A stretch of DNA of 64,000 nucleotides from Cyanophora paradoxa. Taxonomy: Eukaryota; Glaucocystophyceae; Cyanophorales; Cyanophoraceae. A program made the translations under genes and the position numbers. The notes under the pieces are model-generated. The model ran no database searches. It had not been told where the DNA came from and saw only the letters and a program-made list of their open reading frames with translations. This document shows positions 54,881-64,000 of this stretch, piece after piece (the stretch's first letter is position 1; each line of letters starts with the position of its first letter). The DNA lies in assembly GCA_004431415.1 (NCBI GenBank), contig QPMI01000010.1:1-64000 (forward strand). Reading direction: 5' to 3'.

Positions 54881-57229
54881 TCTAGCTTTAGCTATAGCTG
54901 TAGCGTGCGTATCTCAGTCTTGTGCTGCTTCGTGTTATGATTATTTTTAAACAAAAGTAGGCGCGGCCAACCACGGTGGAGGCGACGCGGAAGGTCAGGT
55001 GGGCAGAGGCCTAGGGCCTGGGCCTGGTGATCATGATCCCCTCCACATCTCTCGCGATCGCTCGTTTTCGAATTCGTGGCCTCCAGATCTCTTCTCTGGA
55101 TCGTGGACAGTGCACGTGCACAAACTTTATTTTTCATTTGTGTTCCAGTTCTAGTTCTAGCATTGAATTCAACATCGTTAGGCCAAATCTGACAGTATAT
55201 ATACTTACGATTTATATAGCAAGCTCGTTATTTGTAATTAATTTAAGCTTGTTTATGCACATGTACAGCTGCAGGAACGCATTGCACGCTTGTTTTGGTG
55301 AATTGCACGCAGCAGCACGTTGACCGCAGTTATAATTATAACACATATATATTATATATAAGCATCGGAGCGCTGCTGGAGGAGTGCGCCGCAGCGGTTC
55401 GCGCCAATTGCAACGCCTTAGCCACGTCCCGGCCTCCCCCCCTCCCCCCTCCCCCTCCCTCCCCCCCCCCCCCCCCGCCCCCTTAAGCTTCCCCTCCCCC
55501 TAGGCCTTCCCATCCCATCCCTCCCCCTCCCCCTCCTCCCTCCCCCTCCCCTCCCCTCCCCCTCCCCCCCTCCCCCTCCCTCTCCCCCTCTCCCCCACGC
55601 CCCCCCCCTTCCCCCCCCAATTGCAAAGAAGCTCAGGGCCCGTTGCCGCGTCCGGCGCAGAGCCGGGCCGCCTCTCAGCTGCGCGAGGAGAGCCCCGCCG
55701 GCGCTTCGCGATCGGTGAGCCGCGCCTCTCCGCTCGCGCACTCTGAATTCTCGGCGCCGCGGCCCCCGCGCTGGCCCCAGCCGTCGACGTCGACGTCGCG
55801 GAGTGGAGGGCCGCAGGGCGAGCTCGAGCTCAAGGTGAACAAGAGGAGGCTCGAGCTCGAATGGGGCCCCGGCTGGGACGGCAACCCCGATGTCCAGGGC
55901 TCCTGATGCGCCTTCTCCCCCCTCCTTCCCCCCCCGCCCCCCCCCCCTCCCCCTCCCCCCCCCCCCCCCCCCCCGCTTCCTTTGAGGTGGACGGGCCGGC
56001 GAGCGGGTCTGGATCTGGGTCCCCGGGCCGAGGAGCCGGGCCCGCCGCTCCTCCTGCCGCGGCCGCTGCCGGCCGCGGCCCGCCCACCGCCGCCGGCGCC
56101 GCCTCCTCGTCCGCCGCGGCGCCGCCGCAGCACGCGCCCGCCTGGTCCCTCTGCGTCTTCCTCTTCGATCGGAGACTCGTGTCGCGCTGGTACGTATACC
56201 CCTCGCAGCCTCACTTGCCCTCGCAGCCCTATCGATCGCGTACCCAGGTGTCCGACCCGCTCGTCCGCAAGGCCTCGGGCCTCGAGCGGGGCGAGGCAGC
56301 CGCGCGTGGGCCGCCGCGTGTACCCCGGCCCGGGTCGGCCTGTACCCCTTCGAATTCCTCGCCGCCGCCCCTGGGTCGACCCTCGCCGGCAGACTGCTCG
56401 GCGGACTCGGGAGGCGGCGGGGGCGCGCGGGGCCCGGCGTGGTCCTCGCAGCCGACCCGCAGGCGCGCCCCTTTAATTTAATTTCCCGCCTCGCCTCGTG
56501 CGCCCGGCGGCGGCGCTGAGGGCCGGGGGGCGCAGGGCGGCCCGGGCGGGCGGGTGGAGGTGGCCATGGACTGGGCGGGCGGGCGGCGCTCGTGGGAGGA
56601 CTACAGCGGGCCCTCGGGCCGCTGCGGCGTCGCGGTTGTACATGTGGTGCGCCGCCTGCTCCCGGAGTCCGCGATCGCCGCGCCGCGGCCCTCACGCTGG
56701 CCCCAGCCGACCGAGAAGGAGGCGCTGCATGGCGGGGCGCCTCGGGTACATGTGTCAGTCTGTGTGACACGAACGTATACCTGGTACTGTATACGTACTT
56801 AGTACTTAGGGCTCGGGGCCTCGAGCTCGGGGCCTCGGGCCGGGTCCGCTACCGGCCGAAAAAAGGTTCAAAGACACAAACAAAAAAAGACGTTGCAAAA
56901 CGTATTTTTTTCAGTCGAAGAGAAAAAGGCTTGTTCGTCGGGAATCGTCGCTGAACGCTACTGGCCCCGCTTTGTCCGGCGGATCGAAAGGCAGATCGCC
57001 ATTGGTTTGAACTCCGCCGGATGAGCTTGGGTCTCCAAACGGTCCGTCGGGAAGAAAATGCAATTCACTTAAGCATATCATTTGAAACTTGAAACTTCAA
57101 AATTTAACATCTTGATTGAGATCCGCCCGGCGCCGGCGCCGGCACTTGCACAACTGAGGTTACTGAGCTCGATTGGCTTCTTAAACCCGCCGGATATCAA
57201 GGCTAGCAGCCATTGGCTTATGCGTATTG
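54881..57229. other. Region with unresolved plus-strand exon candidates and C-tracts
   Basis: 54.9-55.4 kb is AT-richer with no gene. A long pyrimidine block lies at 55430-55625 and another C-run at 55915-55980. Between and after them, plus-strand stretches look protein-like: GELELKVNKRRLELEWGPGW (about 55817-55880), HAPAWSLCVFLFDRRLVSRW (about 56130-56190), and GRCGVAVVHVVRRLLPESAI (about 56620-56680). The words APRPPRWPQP and APRPSRWPQP occur twice (about 55760 and 56690), so part of it may be duplicated. I cannot join these into a gene model or name a family. Confidence 0.4.
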
Positions 57230-57800
57230 CCTGTAAATAATTCAGGTAGAAAACTTCAGTCAGGGGAAAAAATAATATTGCCTTACGCGTATAATTCAGT
57301 CAGGGTCCACCCCTGACCGTCGGACCCAGTCGCTCAGCCCCCCTGACTGTGAGTGAATCAGTCAACCCGAGGTTCAGTCAGGCTACCAGTACCGTGCAAA
57401 AACTGAGAAAAATATGACCTGGAAATGACCGATTGCAAGATGCGATCCACTTAGGTTGCCAAGCACAGTGCCGCAGTGCGCGGGCGGTAGAGGGTGGTTA
57501 GGCGAGCAAAGAACACTGGAGAAAGAAATTCGGCCCCCGCCAGGTGCACGTGTCAGACGCCATTAGCCTTGCTAGCGCGGGCGGTTTCGTTCAGATTTCG
57601 TTGTTTTTCTGGAGGTAAGACGACGGAAGATCCTTTTTAGGTCGATCGTGACCCACGTCAAGCTTCAGATGGGAAAAGCCCACAGGGGGGCACGCTCAGC
57701 GGCTCCCACAGCCTCCCAGCAGGGTGTTATATGGGACTTAGAGAACCTCAGTCGGCCAATTTGGTGACTCAGTCGGGTCACGGGTCAGTCAGACCCTTAA
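57230..57800. repeat. Dispersed CAGTCAGG / CAGTCGG words upstream of the retroelement
   Basis: The octamer-like words TCAGTCAGG, TCAGTCAAC, TCAGTCGG and CAGTCAGACC occur about nine times in 570 bases, partly as inverted CCTGAC copies. The stretch is lower in GC than its surroundings and lies before the Gag-like ORF, where the left terminal repeat or leader of a DIRS-like element would be expected. Confidence 0.55.
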
Positions 57801-58513
57801 TAGATTACGCTGCAAAGCGTGATCAGTTTCTCTCCGCCGGAGCGCGCTGCCGGGGCCGCGCCCTTACCTCCGGGGTACAGCCTGCGCACGGCCGCCCACA
57901 GTACCCCCACTTTCTTTTCGGCTTCGCGTTAGTTGCAGCTTCGCGGAGCTGCAGCCATCGCCAGCATCACAGACGTAGCTAGTGGAGTTGGGTGAACGAA
58001 TGGCGTTCCACTGGCCTGTCGACGGTGCGTGATCGCAAGAGCGTGCGGTTGGGGGCGCGCGGGGCCGCCTTTGGCAATCCAGCTCCCGCGCCTCGCCTGC
58101 GCTCAGCGCCGCGCACTGCTGACTGGCGCAGCTAGTTAGCGCCAGCCAGCTGCAGCCTTTCCGAACAAGCTTTCCATAGGCGCCTAGTTAGGCAACCATC
58201 CCTTCCTTTAAACCTTCCGAATAGCTTCATAGGCACTTCCCTTAACACATTAGCGTCACAGCGCCTGAGATTACTCGGCGCTCGCCGCGCGGCTGGTGCC
58301 CGGCGTAGTTAGCTTAGACAGGTAGCTCTCCGTAGTTGTTCTTGTCTGAATCTCGTAGTACCTTCAAGGTTTATCGTGTGTCGCGTCGCATCCCACACTC
58401 GCACGCCTGAGCTCGCTCGGCGCTCCGCCGCGTGGCTTGGCCCGGCGTCGCACTTCCGTAGAGTAGCTCGCGGCGGGCTAGACGGGCTGCACGCACATAA
58501 GAGCGTCACGCAT
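57801..58513. other. Probable leader of the retroelement
   Basis: No separate gene. The Gag-like frame is open back to about 58376, but sequence likeness to protein begins at MTGSLRLWPVAESDVVAWFV, the ATG at 58514. The 57.8-58.3 kb stretch holds repeated 'CTTCC..AGGC' and 'AGTTAG' words; terminal inverted repeats could not be confirmed because the right end lies outside the window. Confidence 0.4.
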
Positions 58514-61500
58514 ATGACAGGATCCTTACGGCTCTGGCCCGTCGCAGAGAGCGACGTCGTCGCGTGGTTCGTCGAGAACCGTACGGACGAGCTCGGCACT
58601 GTAACAGCTGAGAACCCCGAGCTGCCAGTATCGGCCAAGCTCCTGCACCAGGTTCTTCTATTCGTTTTACAACCTTTTTCCAGAACGAACGCGACGGCCC
58701 GCCCTCGCCAGATCGCGACCGGCCTGCGCGCCGATGAAGAGCCCAACGCACTGAGCAAGCTGCCCGAGGGCGTTGACTGCGTGCTCGTCGGCTGCAGCGA
58801 AGACGGCGCCGTCCACACGTACACATGGAAGACCGGCGCGCGCGCCGGCACGCTCCGGCACGGCGCGGAGCAGATTACGTTCGAGTTCGAGTTCGGCGAG
58901 CTGCGCCCCTGCGGCACGGATTACCGTGTGCTGGTCGGCCCGGCGCCGGCGGCCGGCGCCCCGGGCCAGCAGCAGACCGTGCACCGGCTCGCCCAGCTGG
59001 CAGACGCCGCCGGGGCCGATCCAGCGGCAGCCGCGAACGTCCTGCGGGGCGTCGCGCAGTGGTTCGGTCTGGCGCTCCTGCCGGCAGAGTCCCGACCAGC
59101 CGGGGTCCGGCCCCTCTTCGACCTGTGGCGGATTCTGCCCCAGCACTACCGGACGGTGGAGAGCGCGTTTCTCGAGCTCCTCATCGGAGCCGTGCTGAAC
59201 GCCGCCGGCGTTGGCGCCCAGCAGCTCATCCCGGGCAGCGAGCGCCTGAGCGATGACATCGTCCAGCGCGCCCTGGAGGGCCTCTACGCTTTCGTTCTGA
59301 CCCCCCTCGGCAACGCGGCGCGAGAGACACTCGCCCGCGGTCGCGTGGTGACGCCGGCAGATATGCTGGCTTTCTCTCCGCCGGCCCTGATGGCAGCCAA
59401 CGGCAGCTATTCAGACGTTAGCGGAGGGGTGCGGGGCGACATGACCGTGCTTCTCTCTGCCTCGACCGTGTCGCGTGCGGCCGCACTCCTGGGAGAGGAG
59501 CTGTACGAGGCGGCGCCAGCGTTTTTTCCCCGGGCGACTAGCTCGGGCACTGGCTCCGGCCAGGGCGCCGAGGGCCCGCAGGAGCAGTTGCAGCTGCAGC
59601 AGCATATGCCGCAGCAGCAAGTGCCGCCGATTGCGATGCGGATGACCCCGCGCATCCGACCCTCGATTTCGGGAGCCGCTTCGGCGCGGCTGGCCCCGGG
59701 CTCAGGTCAGCCAGGGGGCCTCGCGGCCCTCGGCATCAGTCGCTCTAGCTTCGCCGCTCGGGCCACGGGTGCCAGCACCGGCTCCAGGCTGGTTCGCGGG
59801 GTAGGTTTTCCCCGCAGTGCCCCCCACCGTGGGCAGACAGCTGAGGCCCCATTGCCGCTTCCGCAGCCGGATCCGGAACCTCGCCTCGGTGCAACCGAGA
59901 GTGGCCTTGGCAACGCGATGCGGGAAGCTAGCTATAGGGCCTCGGCGACCGCGATGCGCACCCGCATGCAGGTAGGCCAGTTGGCTCATATACATGTCGA
60001 GCGACCGCAGCCGGCCGCGGCAGCGTCAATGACTTTTTCTCAGACAGATTCCGCGGGGCAGGCCTCCCTGCAGTTCCGGCGGGATCCCCCCCTCTTCCCC
60101 AGCCAGGGCCCCGGGGTACGTTTGCCACAGCCGCCCGGCGTACCGCGGCTAGCCCGCACCTCGGCCGACCGCCCGCCCTCGCCCCTACAGGCTCCGCCTC
60201 CCTCGGAGGGGGACATGTACGAGGTCGACGAGTACGAGGGTGCTGGTGGCGCCGGCGGCCCCGCTGCAGCGGCAGCCCCCGCGGCCGGACATGCCCAGGC
60301 GCAGCAGCACGAGCTCTACGCTGCGGCGAAGACAGACCCCGCTTTCGCCAAGCTCATCGGCGCGGCACATGGTGGTGTTCATGAGAACATCAAGCGCCAG
60401 CCATGGCGCATGGGCGGCCCGCGTCACTTCCTCGCTGGCTCCGGTTTCGGCCTTCAGGGCAGCGGCACCGTGCCGCAGCTCAAGGCGGGGTCGATCTATC
60501 TCGATCGGGCCGCCTGCAACGGCCTCCTCGGCGATTTCAGCCAGCTGAGCGACGCTTCGGTGGAGGAGCGGATCGATCTGGCCCGCCAGGCCCAGATCTA
60601 CGGCTCGTTCATCGGCCACTCGGTCGCGTTCGACTTGTCCAACGGGGCTTTGGCCAGCGCTGAGCTGCTGCTGGCCAAGGGGCTGGACGTGCTGGCGGCT
60701 GCCGATGTCGCCCTGCGTGAGTGCGAGGCCCGCCACGAGCCCGGCATTCAGCTCCTGCGGCACGATCAGCAGGAGCGGCCTGCCCATCCGGCGCTGCCGG
60801 AGTTCTTTACGCGGGCGCTCCTCGACGACTTCCGGACGCAGCTTGTCCAGAACGTCACCTTGAGCCAGGCGCAGCAGTGCTATCATCTCTCGGCCACGCA
60901 CTCGCGGGCCGCTGAGCTGCAGCGCCGCCCCATTGAGGTCGATGCCACGTCCGGCATGAAGGCCCTGGTGACCGACACCACGGCGGCGAACACCAAGAAG
61001 GGGACCTGCTTCCCCGCCTCGAACACCGCCGGCATGATCGGCGCGGCGGCGAGCTTCAGCCGTGCCCTCACGGCCGTGATGCGCCCCTCGCCGGCAACGT
61101 ATGATTTTGTGTACCTCACGAAGGACGGCGCCGCCAATGGCCCCCTGGCCCCCGCATCCATGGATTTCCTTGCGAGCAAGGACGCGGTGCGGGTTGAGGG
61201 CGCCATGGCGGCTGCTGGCACGACTACGCTGAACCTCGAGTTCAAGCCGCATGCCCCGGGAGCGGCGCCTGAGGAGTGGGGTAGGCAACTCCGCCCTGCG
61301 GGCGAGCGCGCTATAGCTAGCGGTCGCGCGCCCCCCCCCCTCTTGCCGCGCGCGGCCCCATACCAGGGCTCTGAACCGACCCCGGCCCCCGAATGGCAGG
61401 CACCCTGGGTGGCGAGTACAAGCGGGTGCTGGCAGCGGCCGGCGGCTCCACCGGCGTGGCCTCCGCCACAGCCCCCGAGTCGGCCCCCCCTGCCATGCAC

Positions 61501-62873
61501 CCCCGCCCCCCGGCCGCAGCCCCAAGGCCGGTGCCGGGGCAGGAGGACCAGTTCCCGTTCCCCGCCAAGCGCCAGCGCCAGCGGACCGTTGGTGCCGCCG
61601 CCAACGCTGCCATTGAGCGGGCGGTCTCCCAGGCGCTCATCAGCCAGGGCCAGCTACGGCAGCAGTTCGGTCCCCTCGGCGGCCCCCAGCAGTTTGCCCC
61701 CATGTTCGTCCCGCCGCCGCAGCCGTTCGCGTTCGCCCAGCCCTTCGCACCGCCCCCCCCGGCCCCGTACTTCATCCCCCAGCAGGGCACCTTATACAAA
61801 TGAATTCGCACACACCGAGACAAATGGCTAGGGATATGACTGCAGTGTCCATCTGTGTCAAGTCGAGAGATGAGCCTACGGGAACAAGCCTTTCGGACAT
61901 CGGACCGGGTGGAGCTATTGTACTGGAGAAAGGGGCCTATACCTGCCTAGAAACACTGCCTACACCTGCCTAGAGAGCCGAAGCAGAGCAGAGCTACTAT
62001 AACCCCCCTCAGGACAAGGGCGCCTACAGAGAGGACCGATGTATAAGCGAGGATGAGGTCGAAGCGGCTGAGCCTGAACTATAGCCCTCAATTTGGCAGG
62101 AAGAAGCGCACTAAGAGAGCAAGGCCGACTAACCCCAGGGAGGGCCGGAAACCGGAGCCCGTGAGAGCCCGGGTGAAAACCGGCGGGCGCACAGCATCGC
62201 CGGCCGCAGCCGGCGACCTGTGCTCCTCGGCCGAGAGATACCTCCTCCAGCTGGCGCGCGCGCGCGCGGAGTCCGCTGCGGCGGGGTTGGGAGGCCCGGG
62301 CCGCCCGAGTGCTCAGAAGCACGTCGCCTCGCCAGGAATCCAAGCATCTGTGCGGCCGCGACGCCCACGGCCGCGACGCGGGCGTGCACTCACACGACCG
62401 ACGATCATCTGCGCGGGCGCAGCGCAGGTCGCCGGCCCCATAGCCGCGGGCGGCCGATCGCTGCCGCAGAGAAGTGCTTGGGCTGAACGAGAGAGCAGCT
62501 GCTGAAGCCGCCGCTGGTGTCCGCTGGAGTAGCTCGCCGAACCGACCCACGGAGCGGATTCCTAACGGACGCGCGGCTAACCAGCTAGAGGAGGGCTAAA
62601 GGCACCGCCGAGGCGATTCGCGGCAGCCGGAGAGGCGCCCAGCGGGCAGGAGCCCGCTACCTACTTTCTCTCCAGGTCGGGGTACGCGAATCCCCCCCAG
62701 CAGGGCACCGCCCCGGGGCAGTACGGAGGCCGCGGTGGGGGTGGGGGTGGCCGCGGGGGGCGAGGCCGTGGAGGTGGCCAGGGCGGCCACGGGGGCCATG
62801 CCCCGCGGGGCGGCCACGGGCACGGGTACGGCGGCAGCCAGCAGGATTACGGAGGACAGGGCTTCTACGAGTA
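58514..62873 (+). pseudogene. Gag-like ORF 1 of a DIRS-like retrotransposon, interrupted
   Basis: From ATG 58514 the frame is open to beyond 61270. The first part is globular (VLVGPAPAAGAPGQQQ, then FRRDPPLFPSQGPGVRLPQP in the middle). The second half has helical LIGAAHGGVHENIKRQPWRM and FSQLSDASVEERIDLARQAQ and a region ALVTDTTAANTKKGTCFPAS. A frame change near the C-run at 61329-61338 leads into EYKRVLAAAGGSTGVASATA and a Pro/Gln/Phe-rich end. At 61791 a 918-base insertion breaks the frame; beyond it the frame resumes at 62710 with an RGG box (RGGGGGGRGGRGRGGGQGGH) and ends QDYGGQGFYE with TAG 62871-62873. An RNA-binding RGG tail suits a Gag-like nucleocapsid function. No zinc knuckle seen. 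Confidence 0.65.
61776..62709. mobile_element. 918-bp insertion with 16-bp direct repeats inside ORF 1
   Basis: The word CCCCCAGCAGGGCACC is found at 61776-61791 and again at 62694-62709. Taking out 61792-62709 joins the two halves of ORF 1 in frame (YFIPQQGT to APGQYGGRGG). The insert carries stops in all frames near its left end, an internal CTGCCTA...CTGCCTA duplication at 61946-61975, and no ORF with a recognised transposase. It looks like a non-autonomous element with a long target duplication; a failure of splicing signals (no GT or GC at the left edge that keeps the frame) argues against a plain intron. Confidence 0.6.
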
Positions 62874-62879
62874 GTACTA

Positions 62880-64000
62880 GCAGTTGCCCTGCCTCGGACC
62901 CGCGGTCCCGACGGCCGGGCTTGTCGCTGCCCCCAGCGACACGCCCCCGCCTCGCGCCGCCGGCTTTCCTGCTGTCTCGCTTAGACGCAGGCAGGGCCGT
63001 CGAGCTGCAGTTTTGTTTCCCCCTTGTAGACCTCATCAGCATCTCCCCTTATGCAGCCCTCCGGCGCTGCCCACGCGCTCCAACAGACGGGGGCCCGGAG
63101 CTAGACCGCCTGCGGGCACTTGTAAAGGCACATGGGCCGCAGCCCCCATACGACTTTGCACGTCACAAAGCCGCTTTCAGGGCGGGCCAGCTGCAAGAGG
63201 CAGCGGCCGAGTGGCGCCGTCGCTTCCGGGCAGCAGGCATTGAGGTACCGGCACGCGTGATGCTGTGGCTGGAGCAAGGCTTCAAAATTCCGCTGCTCCG
63301 CCCCGGCACCCCGGCAACCGCCCGCTGGGACCCGGCCAATGCGGCCACACCGGAGGACATACCGCCTTTCTGCGAGCGCAACCGCCCCTCGTGTTTCATT
63401 GAGGTCGACGGCGCGAGCGCGCGCGAGTTCATCGACCGCGACGTCCTCGAGGACGAGTCCATCGGGGTGATTGACGAAATACACCCCCCCATGTGGCCGC
63501 CGCCCGCGCATTACTCGGCGCTGCACGCGGTTCCCAAGAAGGGGGCGGATCGCTTCCGTCGGTGCCTAGATGCCCGGCGCATAAACGAGTTCATTCACCT
63601 CCGCCGTTTTCGGTATCAAACGCTTGATGACGTCCTCGCGATCATTCGGAGCCTTCGAGGCCTCGATCTGTACCTCCTCGCGTACGATCTGCGCAAGGGA
63701 TATTACCACATTGCCCTGGCGCGCATCACGGCCATCGTGCTGGTCTTTGCTTGGACCTTCCTGAATGGCATCACGCGCGTTTTCCGTTACAACGCCTTGC
63801 CCTTCGGCGTCGCGCTCGCGTGTTACGTGTTCACGAAAGTGATGCGGGCTTTCGCCAAGTATTGGGCTGCCTTGAAGGTCCTCCTGGGCACGTACCTCGA
63901 CGACGGCCTCTTCATCTGCCGCTCGTTAGAGGAGGCGCTTCTGGTGTCCGAACACCTTCGGTGGCTCGCCCCACTCCTGCGCCTCACCTTTTCGGATAAA
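62880..64000 (+). mobile_element. Reverse transcriptase ORF 2 of a DIRS-like retrotransposon, cut by window end
   Basis: The frame open from about 62880 to the last base has no ATG at its left edge, so it may be read by frameshift or a late start. The region LDRLRALVKAHGPQPPYDFA precedes the RT domain. RT motifs in order: YSALHAVPKKG, RRCLDARRINEFI, LYLLAYDLRKGYYHIAL (first catalytic Asp), YNALPFGVALACYVFTKVMR, and TYLDDGLFICR with the catalytic YLDD at 63893-63904. FTKVMR...YW...YLDDGL spacing is characteristic of the DIRS/Ngaro group, which integrates with a tyrosine recombinase; that gene and the RNase H would lie beyond the window. The RT frame is intact over the visible part, so the element may be fairly young. 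Confidence 0.85.

Noticed and set aside
55418-56770. 450-codon minus-strand ORF
   Set aside because: Driven by the antisense of C-tracts (Gly/Arg runs); plus strand shows better protein-like stretches.

Overview
The window is GC-rich nuclear DNA of a eukaryote, most likely a unicellular alga or another protist. The genes are cut into many very short exons (about 30-130 nt) by very short introns (about 30-100 nt) ending in CAG. Most introns start with GT, often as GTACCCC or GTGCG, and several probably start with GC. Frequent GC-AG introns, high GC and a DIRS-like retrotransposon would fit a haptophyte-type or similar marine microalga, but the species cannot be named from sequence alone. All exon joins were read by eye from splice signals and protein similarity; no transcript or database search was possible.

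Layout. (1) 1-11.7 kb looks like a decayed endogenous virus. It has lower GC, no introns, genes packed tens of bases apart on both strands, and many single-base frame breaks. Contents: a coiled-coil virion-type protein, a tail-fibre-like protein ending in an S74 autoprocessing chaperone, a fibronectin-III/glycine-rich adhesin, two tandem paralogues of unknown function, an HNH homing endonuclease, and two further proteins. Three (GGGACTT)n heptamer arrays punctuate it. (2) 12.6-15.8 kb: a membrane transporter of the ArsB/NhaD/CitMHS superfamily in about twenty tiny exons. (3) 16.9-20.5 kb: an unrecognised multi-exon minus-strand gene. (4) 20.5-23.3 kb: intergenic DNA with a stray copy of one transporter exon between 21-bp direct repeats. 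(5) 23.3-31.9 kb, minus strand: a HECT-type E3 ubiquitin ligase and, upstream on the same strand, Q-rich, coiled-coil and repeated-domain exons that may be its N-terminal part. (6) 32.3-38.0 kb, minus: a CLC chloride channel with two CBS domains. (7) 38.1-40.3 kb, plus: an RS-domain protein, divergent from CLC. (8) 40.6-41.2 kb, minus: a small protein with a possible metal site. (9) 41.9-44.2 kb, plus: WRAP73, a centrosomal WD40 protein. (10) 44.5-45.5 kb, minus: an unrecognised gene. (11) 45.4-50.4 kb, plus: an NLR-like protein (DUF4062, NACHT-type NTPase, kinesin-light-chain-type TPRs) in which nearly every TPR is one 126-nt exon. (12) 52.7-54.9 kb, plus: an F-box protein. (13) 57-64 kb: a DIRS-like retrotransposon (Gag-like ORF and reverse transcriptase with YLDD) running off the window end.

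The host genes are unrelated housekeeping and signalling genes and do not form a pathway. The HECT ligase and F-box protein are both ubiquitin-system components, and the NLR-like gene is the best candidate for a defence or sensing function. The most unusual structural features are the GTACCCC intron class, the one-exon-per-TPR cassette array, the relocated exon with flanking direct repeats, the 918-bp insertion in the retroelement, and the widespread self-complementary hexamer microsatellites.
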